A stretch of DNA of 64,000 nt from Bacteroidia bacterium (GCA_030426955.1 JAUHXS010000003.1:272633-336632); one strand, 5' to 3'; positions 27,338-37,239 are shown, counted from the first letter of the stretch. A program made the numbers and translations. The notes: generated by a model not told the origin, from the sequence alone.

Positions 27338-28254
27338 TGCTTAGGTTTTAACTGGGTTTTTGTAAGTAATATAGATATCCCCATTATTCCTGGAACAATA
27401 ATCATAAAAAACCTATAAATTAATGCACCCATAAATACCTTCTCTTGCAAAGATATTTTATTATTTCCAAATAAATAGATAAGCAGTGCCTCATCTGTTC
27501 CAATCCCATTTAAAGTAAATGGGAAAAGCCTTCCAAGAGTGATGATAGGACTTTTAATTAAGATTTCAGTAAAAGGGGCATTGACTTTAACTATTGAAAA
27601 TGCCAAATACATTGCTAAATAGGTCAATATCCATGCAAATACAGATAGTGTTAAAGATTTTAAATTAACATGAAGAGGAACCTTGATATTTAGTAATAAT
27701 TCCCAATCTATTTTATTCTTGAAAATAGATAAGAATCTTTTTACGTACTTCAATTTATATAATACATTCAGATTATTAACAATTAAAAATGGCAGAAGGC
27801 TGAGAAAAATAACTAACAAATATTCAGGATTTCTATCAGAAATAAGAGAGAAAAATGCCAATATGGAAAGACTACTAATAGCAATTATTTTGTCATATAT
27901 ACTTGCCCACAGTATACGTTCTTTGATGCCTGACCATTTGTATGCGAAATAACTTTTAGCAATATCTCCTGAACCTGCTGGCATGAAAAGATTTAGGGTG
28001 CTACCAACTAATAATAACTTAAAGGAATCAGTTTGAGTTATTTTCTGGGTGCTATTAAAGTTCATTAAATATTGCCACCTTATTGACCTCATGAGAAGAG
28101 ACAGGATGACCAGTAGTATAATTAACGAGACATTGACCCAAGTAAAATCATATTCTAGATTAAAGTTGACTCCTTTAAGTTGATATACTATAATACCAAT
28201 TACGAATAAGCTTACGACTATTTGTATTGTAAAAAGCCGCCTTTTCCCACTCAA
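27334..28254 (-). CDS. UPF0104-like multi-pass membrane protein (putative lipid-sugar flippase)
   Basis: The protein has 306 residues and about eight membrane helices. LFMPAGSGDIAKSYFAYKW and FPFTLNGIGTDEALLIYLF are the hallmark blocks of the UPF0104/LPG-synthase-TM family (glycine-rich turns inside helices). The gene begins directly after the GT2 stop codon and overlaps the methyltransferase start by 4 nt. In many archaea and bacteria this family is fused to, or sits beside, polyprenyl-phosphate glycosyltransferases, so a role in moving a lipid-linked sugar across the inner membrane is a fair inference. No experiment is implied. Confidence 0.8.
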   Translation of the reverse strand: MSGKRRLFTIQIVVSLFVIGIIVYQLKGVNFNLEYDFTWVNVSLIILLVILSLLMRSIRWQYLMNFNSTQKITQTDSFKLLLVGSTLNLFMPAGSGDIAKSYFAYKWSGIKERILWASIYDKIIAISSLSILAFFSLISDRNPEYLLVIFLSLLPFLIVNNLNVLYKLKYVKRFLSIFKNKIDWELLLNIKVPLHVNLKSLTLSVFAWILTYLAMYLAFSIVKVNAPFTEILIKSPIITLGRLFPFTLNGIGTDEALLIYLFGNNKISLQEKVFMGALIYRFFMIIVPGIMGISILLTKTQLKPKQ

Positions 28255-29223
28255 CTATTTATGACTTTTAATATGACTTTGAAGCTTAAATAGCTCTTTC
28301 TTAAGAATGTTGTTTTGAATTCCAATAAATCCAGTTCCCAACATTTGGAAGCCAAATAAGAAAAGTATGATGACCACATTAGGTGATGCGATTCTAGCTA
28401 TAAATGTCTCAGCAAATTCATTGTCTCCACTAAATCTTGAATATATTAGAATAAGAGCTGTAACAAATCCAACTAACATTAAGAAAAAGCCTAGAAATCC
28501 AAATAGTAAAAATGGCTTTTCATGTATTAAATACATAAGGTGGGAAAGAGAAGTAGACTTAAACTTAAACTTTGATTTCCCTACTGCTCTTTTTGTAAGC
28601 GTACCAGGTATTTCTTTGATTTTAAACCCCTGAGCGAGTAATTTAGATATGATTTCTAGATGAATTTCTTTATCATCTGACTCTAGCACCAGGCTCTTTA
28701 TAGCATTATTTCTGTATGCCCTTACAACGCATGTAGAAGTGTACAACTTTTTTGAAAAAACATGTCTGTACATCAAGTTGCCCATTTTAGAGATGAACAA
28801 ACGAAAAGGGGGTACGCCTATTGCTTTTCCTCCTGGCATGTAAACAGAGACAAATACAGCATCAGTGATTTCATCATTGTCTAAAGTTTCTATCATAGCT
28901 GTTATATGACTAGCATCATAAGACAAGTCAAAATCAACAGAAATAATATAGTCTCCCTTAGCATAATCAAATCCAGTTCTTAGTGCTTTGCCTCTACCTT
29001 GATTGATATTATAGCTTGTGACATGAAGGGTGTCATTTTTATCCGCCAATGCTTTTGCAACTTGAAGCGTATTATCTGTGCTACCATCGTTTACAAAAAT
29101 GATTTCATATTCAACATCCTTTATCTTGCTTAGCTCATTAGTTATCTTTTCAAAAGTTGAGTTTATATTCAGCTCTTCATTATACATTGGAGCTACTATG
29201 GATATCATTTTTTTAGTATTCAT
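28255..29223 (-). CDS. GT2 glycosyltransferase, polyprenyl-phosphate sugar synthase-like
   Basis: The protein has 322 residues. The GT-A fold starts SIVAPMYNEELNI and has EIIFVNDGSTDNT (nucleotide-sugar Asp), GRGKALRTGFDYAKGDYIISVDFDLS (DxD-like) and an Arg-Ala-Val-Gly-Lys-Ser stretch before the membrane region, as in dolichyl/polyprenyl-phosphate mannose or glucose synthases (DPM1/GtrB type). Two C-terminal membrane helices (about 240-260 and 280-305) anchor it. It would make polyprenyl-phosphate-hexose for the GT-C enzyme encoded divergently 33 nt away. Confidence 0.88.
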   Translation of the reverse strand: MNTKKMISIVAPMYNEELNINSTFEKITNELSKIKDVEYEIIFVNDGSTDNTLQVAKALADKNDTLHVTSYNINQGRGKALRTGFDYAKGDYIISVDFDLSYDASHITAMIETLDNDEITDAVFVSVYMPGGKAIGVPPFRLFISKMGNLMYRHVFSKKLYTSTCVVRAYRNNAIKSLVLESDDKEIHLEIISKLLAQGFKIKEIPGTLTKRAVGKSKFKFKSTSLSHLMYLIHEKPFLLFGFLGFFLMLVGFVTALILIYSRFSGDNEFAETFIARIASPNVVIILFLFGFQMLGTGFIGIQNNILKKELFKLQSHIKSHK

Positions 29224-29256
29224 TCAAGTGATAATTGATTTTTAATTGATACCTTT

Positions 29257-31296
29257 ATGTTTACTGACTATTTACGCAAGATTATGCCTACAAAGCTTTT
29301 GTCACAAGATAGCGATTTTTTTAATAAGACTTTCTTCTCTAAAAAGGCATTTACATTGGTTTTGCTCTTTACAATCGTAGGGTTTATTCTGCGGATTTAC
29401 AGGTTAAGTTTTTTAAGTCTTTGGGTTGATGAATATGTATATACAAGAATACTACAAAATGTCTTAGAAGGCAGTGGCAATATAGGCTCCAACAAACATG
29501 GATTAATTTATATGCTTATTGCGTTACCATTTGTTAAGATTTGGGGAATGAGCGAGTTTTGGCTGAGGCTGCCAGCAGTTATTTTTGGAGCTGGATGTAT
29601 TCCTCTGATATACTTACTGGGCAAGCGACTTTTTAACAAAACAATAGGTCTACTGTCTGCTTTTTTAGGTATGATTTCTCTATACAGTATTTATTGGTCA
29701 AGAGTTGTTAGAAACTATAGTAGTTTCGAGTTTTTTTACTTGTTACTGATATTAGCCTTTTTATATGCTTACGAATATCAATCTGATAAAAAGGATACCT
29801 TTTGGAATAAGCACAAACTAAATAAGAAGTTCTTAATACTTTTCCCTATCGCTTTAGGAGTGTCAATCTTGAATCATCAGCTTTCTGTTTTCTTTCTGTT
29901 TTCATTATTGGCGTATAGTTCGATCATGTTTGTTGTGAATTTTCTTACTAAAAAGTTTCCGATTTTAAAAAATAAATACTCAATTATTGCTATTCCCGGG
30001 CTTATATTTTTTATTCTTCTTCTAACTCCTTTTGCTTTGGAAAATGTTATTCGTCCTTTCTTTTTGATTATTTTACCTGAGAAAGCGGTAAACTTTATCA
30101 TTCCTAACTGGGAAAGAATTTTAGGATTTATTGAAGACCCTGAGAAGCGCTTTTTTGTATTTGATGTTTATTTTAATGTATTGACATATGACTTTACTAT
30201 CCTGCATTATCTTGGGTTTTTAGGATTAATATCTGCTTTTTTGTTTAACAGAAAAGCAGTTGCCTTTTTCTTTGCATTTTTTGTTTTTCCCTTTTTACTA
30301 ATGAGTTTTATATTTAGAGAGCCCTATTTACCAAGATATCTTATTTACATATACCCAATATTTATAATAGCCATAGCCGTTGGAATAATGTCCATTGTTA
30401 AGGGAATTGTTCATTTTCTTCCTAATAAAAACAATTCTGGTTTTATTCCTAATATCCTGACGCTATTGGTATTTATTGTGACATACTTTCTATCACCGCA
30501 TAAAGAGGTTATGGCGATGATAAAAACAGAGCAACATGGTAGGATTATCCCCAAAGAGCTCAGCAATTGGTCTTTTACGGACTGGAAACAGCCATTGGCT
30601 TTTGTAAAAAAGCATATCCGACCCTCGGATAAAATTATATCTACGGTATCGGTAGCACCAAGTTATTATCTAAATAGAGATGATGTCATACATTTTAGGC
30701 AGAGAAAATATGATACTAAGAAAAAGCAATACGTGCCTATGGATGATTGTAAGGAGGGACAAGAATGTGCTTATTCAGTAAATGGTTTTATGAATATTGT
30801 CAAATCAAACAAAAGAGGGTGGTTAATAGCAGACTACTATTTTGACAATGTCATGACAGATCCAAGAGCAAAAGACTTTGCAATAAAAAACTTGGATTAT
30901 TATTTTAATTTAAGTGTGGATGGTTCGGTAAAAGTTTTTAGCTGGGATCATGATATTCCAAGAAAGCACCGAAATACTGTTTTAATTGAACTGGGTAAAG
31001 GTGCTAAAATGGCATCTAATGAAATGAACTTTAGTATCTCTAATTTGCAAGATGTACAAAACCCACAACTCAGAATTGAGTCTGAAGGTATTGATGGAAA
31101 GGATGAGGCCTTTGCTATTATAAATAAAAAACATCAAGTACTCATTCCACCTAATGATGCACTTGGCAGGAGCTATAGCGTTACTCCAATTGATAAAAGT
31201 TGGTTAAAGCAGGGGCAAAATACGCTCCAATTTGGGTATAATCAAAAAACTAAGGATTTCTTCAAGGGGTATGTTATTTATAATATAAGTCTCTAA
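29257..31296 (+). CDS. GT-C (GT39/ArnT-like) membrane glycosyltransferase
   Basis: The protein has 679 residues. About 11-12 membrane helices are followed by a soluble C-terminal region of about 200 residues. The first periplasmic loop has LSLWVDEYVYTRIL, in which the Asp-Glu pair corresponds to the catalytic acidic residues of PMT/ArnT-type GT-C enzymes. Donors are polyprenyl-phosphate sugars, which the neighbouring GT2 could supply. Acceptors could be protein, lipid A or another glycan. A TACCTTTA box runs into the ATG at 29257, so translation may really begin at the ATG at 29284 (MPTKLLSQD). The lpxD-like gene follows after 3 nt. Confidence 0.85.
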   Translation: MFTDYLRKIMPTKLLSQDSDFFNKTFFSKKAFTLVLLFTIVGFILRIYRLSFLSLWVDEYVYTRILQNVLEGSGNIGSNKHGLIYMLIALPFVKIWGMSEFWLRLPAVIFGAGCIPLIYLLGKRLFNKTIGLLSAFLGMISLYSIYWSRVVRNYSSFEFFYLLLILAFLYAYEYQSDKKDTFWNKHKLNKKFLILFPIALGVSILNHQLSVFFLFSLLAYSSIMFVVNFLTKKFPILKNKYSIIAIPGLIFFILLLTPFALENVIRPFFLIILPEKAVNFIIPNWERILGFIEDPEKRFFVFDVYFNVLTYDFTILHYLGFLGLISAFLFNRKAVAFFFAFFVFPFLLMSFIFREPYLPRYLIYIYPIFIIAIAVGIMSIVKGIVHFLPNKNNSGFIPNILTLLVFIVTYFLSPHKEVMAMIKTEQHGRIIPKELSNWSFTDWKQPLAFVKKHIRPSDKIISTVSVAPSYYLNRDDVIHFRQRKYDTKKKQYVPMDDCKEGQECAYSVNGFMNIVKSNKRGWLIADYYFDNVMTDPRAKDFAIKNLDYYFNLSVDGSVKVFSWDHDIPRKHRNTVLIELGKGAKMASNEMNFSISNLQDVQNPQLRIESEGIDGKDEAFAIINKKHQVLIPPNDALGRSYSVTPIDKSWLKQGQNTLQFGYNQKTKDFFKGYVIYNISL

Positions 31297-31299
31297 ATA

Positions 31300-32235
31300 A
31301 TGCAATTTGACCACTCTCTTTCTTGGGATGACTTAAAAGCAATATTACCTTCAGCAAAAATTATTAGCGAAGGTGTTGTTATTACAGGTATCAATGAAAT
31401 CCATAAAGTTCAAAGAGGAGATATTACCTTTGTAGATAACTCCAAATACTACAAACGAGCCTTAAATTCAGCTGCATCAGTTATCATAATAGATCAAGCT
31501 GTTGAGTGCCCTGAGGGGAAAGCACTTATTGTATCAGACGATCCGTTTCGGGACTATAATAAGATTGTCAATCACTTTAGAAAGTTTGAACCTACAAATA
31601 AAGCGATAAATTCCGATCAAATAGGAGATGGAACTATTATACAACCAGGAGTATTTATTGGTCATCACGTTAAAATTGGCAAAAACTGCTTAATCCATGC
31701 CAATGTAGTCATATATGATCATGCAGAGATTGGAGACAATGTTATCATTCATGCTAATGCAGTTATTGGGGGAGAGGCATTTTACTATAAAAGAAGACCT
31801 CAAGGCTACGATAAGCTTTTGTCCTGTGGTAAAGTTGTAATACATGATAATGTTGAAATAGGTGCTGCAACAACCATAGATAAAGGCGTTTCAGGAGATA
31901 CTATTATCGGAGAGGGTACTAAAATTGATAATAAAGTCCATATCGGTCATGGTGCTGTAATCGGAAAGAATTGCCTGTTTGCAGCACAAGTTGGAATTGG
32001 AGGTAAGGCGATTATTGAAGATGATGTTATTCTTTGGGGGCAAGTTGGCGTTTCAAAGGACTTGACAATAGGAAAAGGAGCAGTAGTTTTAGGTCAGTCC
32101 GGAGTTGGGAAATCAATTCCAGGCAATATAACTTATATGGGTTCTCCAGTTGATGAAGCACGTAAGAAATTCAAAGAAATGGCGATGATTCGCAATCTTC
32201 CTAAAGAGATCGAATTTTTAAAATCTCCTGCATAG
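31300..32235 (+). CDS. LpxD-like UDP-sugar N-acyltransferase (left-handed beta helix)
   Basis: The protein has 311 residues. The N-terminal ~100 residues resemble the uridine-binding domain of LpxD; then hexapeptide repeats form a left-handed beta helix (GDGTIIQPGVFIGHHVKIG, DNVIIHANAVIGG). IDNKVHIGHGAVIG contains the conserved catalytic-type His. A C-terminal helix (KKFKEMAMIRNLPKEIEFL) resembles the trimerisation/ACP-binding arm. The family makes lipid A acyl-glucosamine. It starts 3 nt after the GT-C gene, so cotranscription is likely. It could be the main LpxD or a second, modified paralogue; other lpx genes are not here. Confidence 0.83.
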   Translation: MQFDHSLSWDDLKAILPSAKIISEGVVITGINEIHKVQRGDITFVDNSKYYKRALNSAASVIIIDQAVECPEGKALIVSDDPFRDYNKIVNHFRKFEPTNKAINSDQIGDGTIIQPGVFIGHHVKIGKNCLIHANVVIYDHAEIGDNVIIHANAVIGGEAFYYKRRPQGYDKLLSCGKVVIHDNVEIGAATTIDKGVSGDTIIGEGTKIDNKVHIGHGAVIGKNCLFAAQVGIGGKAIIEDDVILWGQVGVSKDLTIGKGAVVLGQSGVGKSIPGNITYMGSPVDEARKKFKEMAMIRNLPKEIEFLKSPA

Positions 32236-32317
32236 TGCGCTTTATCTCTTTAGAATACTAATTTCTCTTTAAAATAGACATTGAATTATTCTTGCAATAG
32301 TTGTATATTATATAAAT

Positions 32318-34195
32318 ATGAAGAATAGTCTATTTATAGCTTTAACAATTACCACAGTGTATTGTGTTAATGCTCAGTTCACAGATTTGTGGACAACGCG
32401 ATACAGTGGTTCCAATACTTCTACTGATCAAATTAATGATATGATTGTTGATCATTTAGGGAATGTCTACGTGACTGGGAGGTCTTCGGAAGACTTTGGA
32501 GATGATGCCACTACTATCAAATATGATAAAGATGGAAATGAGCTCTGGCGCGATTCCTTTAATGATACATTGTCCAATAGTACTGATGAAGGAAATAAGA
32601 TCTTATTAGATGAATCAATGAATGTTTATGTAATTGGTTATAGTTATGGATTTGCTACTCACAATCAGTATTTGACAATCAAATATAATAATGATGGGGA
32701 AAGACAATGGGTGAGACTATTTAACCCTCCTTCATCCTATGGCTCTTCAAGTAAAGCATTATATGCTGATTTTGATACGCTTGGCAACTTATTTGTTGGA
32801 GGAGATTACTACAATATAGATAGCAATAGTAACGATGTTTTTATTATCAAGTATAATCCGAATGGAGATTCTTTAACTTCACTAAACTATGCGGGTAACG
32901 CCAATGGAGCAGATAGAATCCATGGATTAAAAACAAGCGAGGACGGGTATCCTCACTTGTTAGTGGAAACGACTAACGCTTCTTTAAATACAGATATTTT
33001 CTTGGTCAAATTGAATGCTGATTTAGGTGGTTTTGCCTGGAGGAAAACAATCGATGGACCAGCAAATGACAACGATGTTCCACTTGACATTCAATTTGGA
33101 GATTCTAATAATGTATATGTAGGGGGAACGATGGTCAATAGTTCCTTTAATGAAGATGCTATTTTGATAAAATATTCTGGTGCTAATGGAGACACTTTAT
33201 GGACCAGAATTTATAATAATGATTCTAATAGCAATGATAGAAAGGTTAGTATTGCTGTTGATGCTAGTGAAAGTATTTATGTTTTAGGGGAAAGTCAAGT
33301 TATGTTTTCTAACTATACTTATTTTCTCAGAAAGTATTCAAAAGAGGGTAGTTTGATTTGGAATAAAATATTTAATAATATACATTTCTCAGGAGGTGGA
33401 CCACCAACATCCCCACAAATTGCTGTAGATATAGAGGATAACATATTTGTTGCTTTTAAAAGCGACTCTAGTGTTAATCAGGGATCTGACATACACTTAG
33501 AAAAAATAGATGGAGCTAATGGTAATTCATTATGGGCTACGGATGTTAATGGCATTCCCAATATGATGGATCCAAGTGACTTGGCTAATGTGATAAAGAC
33601 GGACGCTAATGGTGCTTTATACGTCGGAGGATATGCTCAAGGATTTTCAGCGACCAAGGATTATCTTACTATGAAATTCTGTGTAAAACCTCTGATTAAC
33701 TTCAACTTTGAAATAAACCTAGATACAGTATCATTTACAGATTCTTCATTCTTTTCTAGCGACTATGAATGGGACTTCGGAGATGGCGGTACATCAGATG
33801 AAACTTCACCTATGCACATTTATCTAGATACTGGAACATATCAAGTTTGCTTGACTCTTTCAAATACCTGTGAAGAGAAAAGTATTTGCAAAACAGTAAT
33901 AGTAGACAGTATTACCGAAGTGCCAGATGATACAACATCTTTTGGTGCTTACGAAAAGCAGCAAATCTTTATTAGCCCCAATCCTGCTACTGATAAGCTA
34001 AAAGTAGAGACTAGTTATAATAGTGGATCTTTGATTATAGGTACAAATATTTATGGACAAGAAGTCTTTTTGAAAAGGTTTGCAGGTAATACGGAAATAA
34101 ATATTGAAGCACTTCCCAAAGGTATATATACCTTAACCTTAACTCCGACAGATAGTTATCTAAAAAGCTGGAGTAAGCAATTTATAAAGCGATAA
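32318..34195 (+). CDS. T9SS type A cargo protein with SBBP-like propeller and PKD domain
   Basis: The protein has 625 residues. A signal peptide (1-20, ending VYCVNAQ) precedes about seven propeller-like repeats of the form 'YDKDGNELW...DESMNVYVIGYS' (SBBP/quinoprotein-like, residues 25-455). A PKD domain (YEWDFGDGGTSDETSPMHIY) follows at about 475-545, then a type A sorting domain (ISPNPATDKLKV; ending KSWSKQFIKR). It should be exported and anchored or released by T9SS. It ends exactly where the convergent cargo gene 34196-36403 ends: the two stop codons abut with no spacer. Function unknown. Confidence 0.87.
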   Translation: MKNSLFIALTITTVYCVNAQFTDLWTTRYSGSNTSTDQINDMIVDHLGNVYVTGRSSEDFGDDATTIKYDKDGNELWRDSFNDTLSNSTDEGNKILLDESMNVYVIGYSYGFATHNQYLTIKYNNDGERQWVRLFNPPSSYGSSSKALYADFDTLGNLFVGGDYYNIDSNSNDVFIIKYNPNGDSLTSLNYAGNANGADRIHGLKTSEDGYPHLLVETTNASLNTDIFLVKLNADLGGFAWRKTIDGPANDNDVPLDIQFGDSNNVYVGGTMVNSSFNEDAILIKYSGANGDTLWTRIYNNDSNSNDRKVSIAVDASESIYVLGESQVMFSNYTYFLRKYSKEGSLIWNKIFNNIHFSGGGPPTSPQIAVDIEDNIFVAFKSDSSVNQGSDIHLEKIDGANGNSLWATDVNGIPNMMDPSDLANVIKTDANGALYVGGYAQGFSATKDYLTMKFCVKPLINFNFEINLDTVSFTDSSFFSSDYEWDFGDGGTSDETSPMHIYLDTGTYQVCLTLSNTCEEKSICKTVIVDSITEVPDDTTSFGAYEKQQIFISPNPATDKLKVETSYNSGSLIIGTNIYGQEVFLKRFAGNTEINIEALPKGIYTLTLTPTDSYLKSWSKQFIKR

Positions 34196-36403
34196 TTACC
34201 TTATTAGCGTAAATGTTCCTGTTTTGAAGATGTTTTCACCAGTTGCTGTTAGAGCTGTAAACGTGTATACATAGACATTATCTTCAACAGGTTTGCCCCT
34301 GTAAGTCCCATCCCAAGACAAGCTAGATTTAGATTGAAATAACTTTTCTCCATAGCGGTTATTAATAGTAAGTTCATACTCAGTAGCTCCTTGAAGTAGT
34401 ACATTAAAAGTATTGTTTTGAGTCCCTTTGCTAGGAGAAAATGCATTGGGAATAAATAGACCACTACACGGCAAGATAGTAATGGTGTCCGAATATTGAC
34501 AGTTGTTTTGGCTGTCTGATATAGCGACATGATATTTTCCAGGTTGTGTAATTGTCAAGTTTGATGCATTAGAGCCATCAGACCACATATATTTGAGAGA
34601 ATCTCCCCAAGGAATTGACAATATAATGTTTTCATTTTCACAAATGATGGTATCGTTTATCCCTGTCGTTGTGTTAGTCAACATTTGATTTAGATCAATA
34701 ACATAGGGACTTGCTTTAATGACAATAGTATCTAAAAAAGTATCCGAAATACAATAGTTAGAAACAATTAAGGAAGTAATATAAGTTCCTGTATCTGTGT
34801 ATACATGATATGGACTGATAGACATAGAGCTACTATCTCCATTACCATCTCCAAAATTCCAAACATATCTGTCAATATAATCGCCAAATGATTGATCCAT
34901 AAAAGAAACTGAGTCATAAATGCAATAATACTGACTTTCAAATTGTGCAGTTACTTGAAGCTTAGATGATATGCCACAGGAGGTTGCCACTGTTGTATCT
35001 CTCATAACAACTACCCATGGATCAAGGTAAGCAAATCCCCCAGGACTTATGGCATCAATAGTTGGAACTGTTTTGTCTCCTAAACTACTAGAATCAGACT
35101 TACTGTGCCCAACCATAATATAATTATACCCATTAGCAGAAATATCCATTGCCGTTAACCAATCACTTTGGCTTCCAGCAGATGCTGCGCCAATGGTTTT
35201 ATCCCAAACAAAAGCACCTGTGTTTTTATCTAGCTCTACTAGCCAATAACTTGCAAAGTTACTAGGAGGATTATTTTCAGTCTTTTCCCCGCTTGCAGTT
35301 GGTGACTCCGTTCTTGCTGCTACTAAATATCCATCACAAGACTCCACAACACTATATCCATAATCAGTTTGATCTCCACCTAATGTCTGATCCCAAATAA
35401 TATTGAGATTTTCATCTAGCTTCACAACCCAAACGTCGCTAAAACCATATATGCTATCACTAATATCTCCTGAATCACTCGTATTAGTATGCCCTACTAG
35501 TAAGTAATTTTCATCACTGGTTTTTATTATTTCTTCAACATCTTCTCCCCTATATCCGCCAATTACTTTGCTTTGAACAATATTTCCATTATTTCCGTCA
35601 ATTTCCAGTAGCCAGATATCCAAAAAGCCAAAAGTTGTATCAACATCGCCATCTTGAGTTCCAGTAACACCAGCAATTATTAAATTGCCATCATTCGTTT
35701 CAAGAAGAGCTCGCGCTTCATCAGCACCAGAGCTGCCATATGTTTTTGTCCATACGGTATCGCCAGCATTATTAAGTTTTACAACCCAGTAATCAGATGT
35801 TCCAATAGACTTGATGCCATGAACATACCCTCCATCTGCTCCAGATCGAGCAAACCCTGTAACGGCATATCCTCCATCTCGAGTTTGCACAACATCATAT
35901 GCCCATTCAATGAGTAACCCTCCCATTGCTCTTTCCCATTCCATATTACCATCAGCATCTATTTTGAATACCCAGAAGTCATCTCCGTTGTTTCCCGATT
36001 GAACCTGACCATCGTCTGAGTTGCTAAAACCTGCTACAATGAATCCTCCATCACAGGTTTGTCGTATTCTATAGCCTATTTCGTTCTGAGTTCCTCCATA
36101 AGTTCTTGTCCACAGGGTATCACCGATATCATTAATTCTAATAACATATACATCATTATCAGCGCTTGGGCTACCACCATTGCCTTTATGACTATGAACA
36201 AATACATCATTGGAATGTGTCAACCCAACTATGGCATAGCCACTGTCTCTAGTTGCAATAACATCGTAAGGTCTCTCATCAAAAGACCCTCCGTAAGACT
36301 CTTGCCATTCTATAAAACCTGTGAATTGTGACCAAGATTGTAAACTCAAAAAAAAGATAGCAAAGACGAGATATAATTCTTTGAAAGATATAAGCTTCTT
36401 CAT
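34196..36403 (-). CDS. T9SS type B cargo protein with propeller repeats and PKD domain
   Basis: The protein has 735 residues. After a signal peptide (ending LQSWSQ), about seven repeats of ~65 residues follow the pattern 'W..TYGG...DEA..L..T.DGN.IIAG...S.DGDV...D.W..K.D..G' (residues 25-470), a propeller typical of Bacteroidota surface proteins. A PKD domain (RYVWNFGDGNGDSSSM) lies at about 515-560, then an Ig-like segment and the gliding-associated sorting domain (FIPNAFSPSKGTQNNTF; TYRGKPVEDNVYVYTF). It is tail-to-tail with the preceding cargo gene. The two proteins share architecture but have different sorting classes. Confidence 0.87.
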   Translation of the reverse strand: MKKLISFKELYLVFAIFFLSLQSWSQFTGFIEWQESYGGSFDERPYDVIATRDSGYAIVGLTHSNDVFVHSHKGNGGSPSADNDVYVIRINDIGDTLWTRTYGGTQNEIGYRIRQTCDGGFIVAGFSNSDDGQVQSGNNGDDFWVFKIDADGNMEWERAMGGLLIEWAYDVVQTRDGGYAVTGFARSGADGGYVHGIKSIGTSDYWVVKLNNAGDTVWTKTYGSSGADEARALLETNDGNLIIAGVTGTQDGDVDTTFGFLDIWLLEIDGNNGNIVQSKVIGGYRGEDVEEIIKTSDENYLLVGHTNTSDSGDISDSIYGFSDVWVVKLDENLNIIWDQTLGGDQTDYGYSVVESCDGYLVAARTESPTASGEKTENNPPSNFASYWLVELDKNTGAFVWDKTIGAASAGSQSDWLTAMDISANGYNYIMVGHSKSDSSSLGDKTVPTIDAISPGGFAYLDPWVVVMRDTTVATSCGISSKLQVTAQFESQYYCIYDSVSFMDQSFGDYIDRYVWNFGDGNGDSSSMSISPYHVYTDTGTYITSLIVSNYCISDTFLDTIVIKASPYVIDLNQMLTNTTTGINDTIICENENIILSIPWGDSLKYMWSDGSNASNLTITQPGKYHVAISDSQNNCQYSDTITILPCSGLFIPNAFSPSKGTQNNTFNVLLQGATEYELTINNRYGEKLFQSKSSLSWDGTYRGKPVEDNVYVYTFTALTATGENIFKTGTFTLIR

Positions 36404-36473
36404 TATGACATAATATATCTTATTTTGTATCCTAAAACAAGCTGTTTTCTTTACAAAATTAGTATTCTAATTA

Positions 36474-37031
36474 TTATTGCTTCCATTTTATATTGCAGCC
36501 AATACTTGGTTTCTGGTTTTCAGAGACTGGGTTTCCTGCTAGTATTCTATCGAGAGCAGTTCTTATATCTTTTCCTGTAACAGGCCTTCCACTATTGGGT
36601 CTTGAATCATCTAGCTGACCTCTATAAACACATATTAAATTTTGATCAAAAATGCTAAAATCTGGTGTACAGGCAGCATCATAGGCTTTTGCAATGGATT
36701 GACTTTCATCATATAGATAAGGAAATGGAAATTTATTTTCATTGCCGAAGCTTTTCATCTTATCAGGAGCATCGTCCGGATACTTTTCAATATCGTTGCT
36801 ACTAATAGCAACAAATCCAATTCCTTTAGGCATATAGTCATTTGCTAATTTGACTAACTCATCTTTCACATGAATGACATATGGACAATGATTACAAATA
36901 AACATAATAACGGTTGCATGCTTGCCTTTAACATTGTGAATGGATATATTTCTTCCAGATAACGTATCTGGTAAATTAAATTGAGGTGCATCAAATCCTA
37001 GTGCAATTTGTGTTGTTTCTGTAGCGGCCAT
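36474..37031 (-). CDS. Thioredoxin-fold peroxiredoxin-like protein
   Basis: The protein has 185 residues and no signal peptide. The thioredoxin/AhpC-TSA fold begins APQFNLPDTLSGRN, and the redox motif is FICNHCPYVIHVKDEL, with a CxxC pair. A further segment, DAACTPDFSIFDQNLICVYRGQ, and a C-terminal CNIKWK complete the conserved 'thioredoxin family protein' pattern common in Bacteroidota and Planctomycetes. The reaction is not established; a thiol-dependent redox role is likely. Confidence 0.85.
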   Translation of the reverse strand: MAATETTQIALGFDAPQFNLPDTLSGRNISIHNVKGKHATVIMFICNHCPYVIHVKDELVKLANDYMPKGIGFVAISSNDIEKYPDDAPDKMKSFGNENKFPFPYLYDESQSIAKAYDAACTPDFSIFDQNLICVYRGQLDDSRPNSGRPVTGKDIRTALDRILAGNPVSENQKPSIGCNIKWKQ

Positions 37032-37210
37032 ATTTCTTTGTTAGATTTAGATATGTATTACTTCTTGTACTAAGTTACAATTCTGATCCGACTTAATTAG
37101 ATAGTATTTAATTTATAACACTATGAAATTACAATACTTATCCATATTCAAGATTATTAGAAAGATACAGAAATTAAGAAAATATTTGGAGAGGAGTTTT
37201 TCGTTGTGAG

Positions 37211-37239
37211 ATTGGGTATCGCAAATTGCGACATCCAAT
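37211..37239. promoter_or_regulatory. Near-perfect 29-nt palindrome upstream of the PagL-like gene
   Basis: ATTGGGTATCGCAA, one A, then TTGCGACATCCAAT can pair over 14 positions with one mismatch and one G-T wobble. It lies 35 nt upstream of the start at 37275, in the 243-nt gap between two divergent genes. It may be an operator, a leader hairpin or a dispersed palindrome; no T-tract follows, so it is not a classical terminator. Confidence 0.5.
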
